Assembly: GCA_023213395.1 (NCBI GenBank)
Contig: CM041465.1
Coordinates: 53,947,741-54,011,740 of the forward strand
Direction of reading: 5' to 3'
Source of the DNA: Cycas panzhihuaensis
Lineage: Eukaryota > Cycadophyta
DNA: 64,000 bases
Below the pieces are notes generated by a model. The model saw only the letters and a program-made list of their open reading frames with translations. It did no database searches and was not told the origin of the DNA. Shown here piece by piece: positions 63,421 to 64,000 of the stretch. Every line of letters begins with the position of its first letter. Positions within the stretch are counted from its first letter, which is position 1. The position numbers and the translations under genes were made by a program.

Positions 63421-64000
63421 GATAGGAGGTAGATGTGAGACATTTTGTGAGCCTTAATTATTGTATCATAAGTCACATAAGTGACAGATATACTATATTT
63501 TCTTACATATGTATATACTGATTACTTTTCTTGAAAACTTGTGTGTGATGGATGATTAACTCTGAACTCTTTTCCCCCCTTTATCCCCAATTTATGAATT
63601 AAGCATAATATACATTTATAAGTGTGATGGTCTATAAAAACATATAATAATTTTATAAATATTCTTTTTTATTCTTTTGTCAATTTTTTTTTTTGATTTT
63701 TCACTGGTATGCACATGATAGTTTATATTCATTCTAACCGCAAAGAGATTTTAAAAAGAAAAGATTATAAGGAGTAATGAAATATAGAAAATGAATAAAA
63801 GATAATGAGTAGATGAAAGGCTTACTAATTCTATTTCTATAAACATAAAACCATCTAAAATAAAAAGTAATAGGTTTATAAAAGTAGAAAATGGAATAAT
63901 ATAAGTTTGTCAAAAGAAAAAACTCACATGATTCATATCATACTCCTGTTAGATTATATAAATATAGAGTAAAACCCATATTCATATACTATATCATAAA
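63421..64000. other. AT-rich end of window, nothing recognised
   Basis: No coding frame, repeat boundary or RNA gene seen. Confidence 0.5.

Overview
This is a plant nuclear window, most likely from a seed plant with a large, repeat-rich genome. The evidence is one spliced vacuolar processing enzyme (legumain) gene with plant-type GT-AG introns, set among nested plant-type LTR retrotransposons of the Ty3/gypsy (Tat/Athila-like) and Ty1/copia-like classes, with long AT microsatellites. I cannot name the species. No rRNA, tRNA or CRISPR was recognised.

Layout from left to right. Positions 1-4337 are the 5' end of a minus-strand gypsy element (copy A: broken gag, PBS, complete 2.57-kb LTR). Positions 4338-12173 hold a probable copia LTR with a triplicated PBS junction, a strongly diverged opposite-strand relative of the same gypsy LTR, a 63-bp-arm foldback and a G-rich tract. 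Positions 12174-16703 are the only intact host gene, a nine-exon legumain predicted to encode 502 residues. Positions 16704-25705 are AT-rich DNA with two copia-like LTR remnants. Positions 25706-31810 are a decayed plus-strand gypsy gag-pol pseudogene, split by a complete 3,344-bp LTR element that has a perfect target site duplication (TSD) but no coding capacity. Positions 31811-35600 are AT-rich with microsatellites.

The right 28 kb is a three-level nest. An old plus-strand ORF resembling the plant mobile domain (PMD) family (35605-36220 and 62261 to about 63420) is split by gypsy element C (36221-62255, minus strand). The 3' LTR of C is itself split by gypsy element B (37174-46969) with a perfect 5-bp TSD. 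Removing C with one TSD copy restores a continuous reading frame across the old ORF. Element C carries gag, protease, RT, RNase H and integrase on the minus strand, all broken. Between integrase and the 3' LTR it also carries a second RNase H-like domain in sense and a PMD-like gene in antisense. The antisense gene and the interrupted ORF share a putative intron at the same phase. Element B has lost pol, the extra RNase H and the antisense gene.

The most interesting material is this antisense PMD-like gene family of the gypsy element: it has two members in one window, one family member inserted into the other, and an intron that only an antisense gene could carry safely through retrotransposition.
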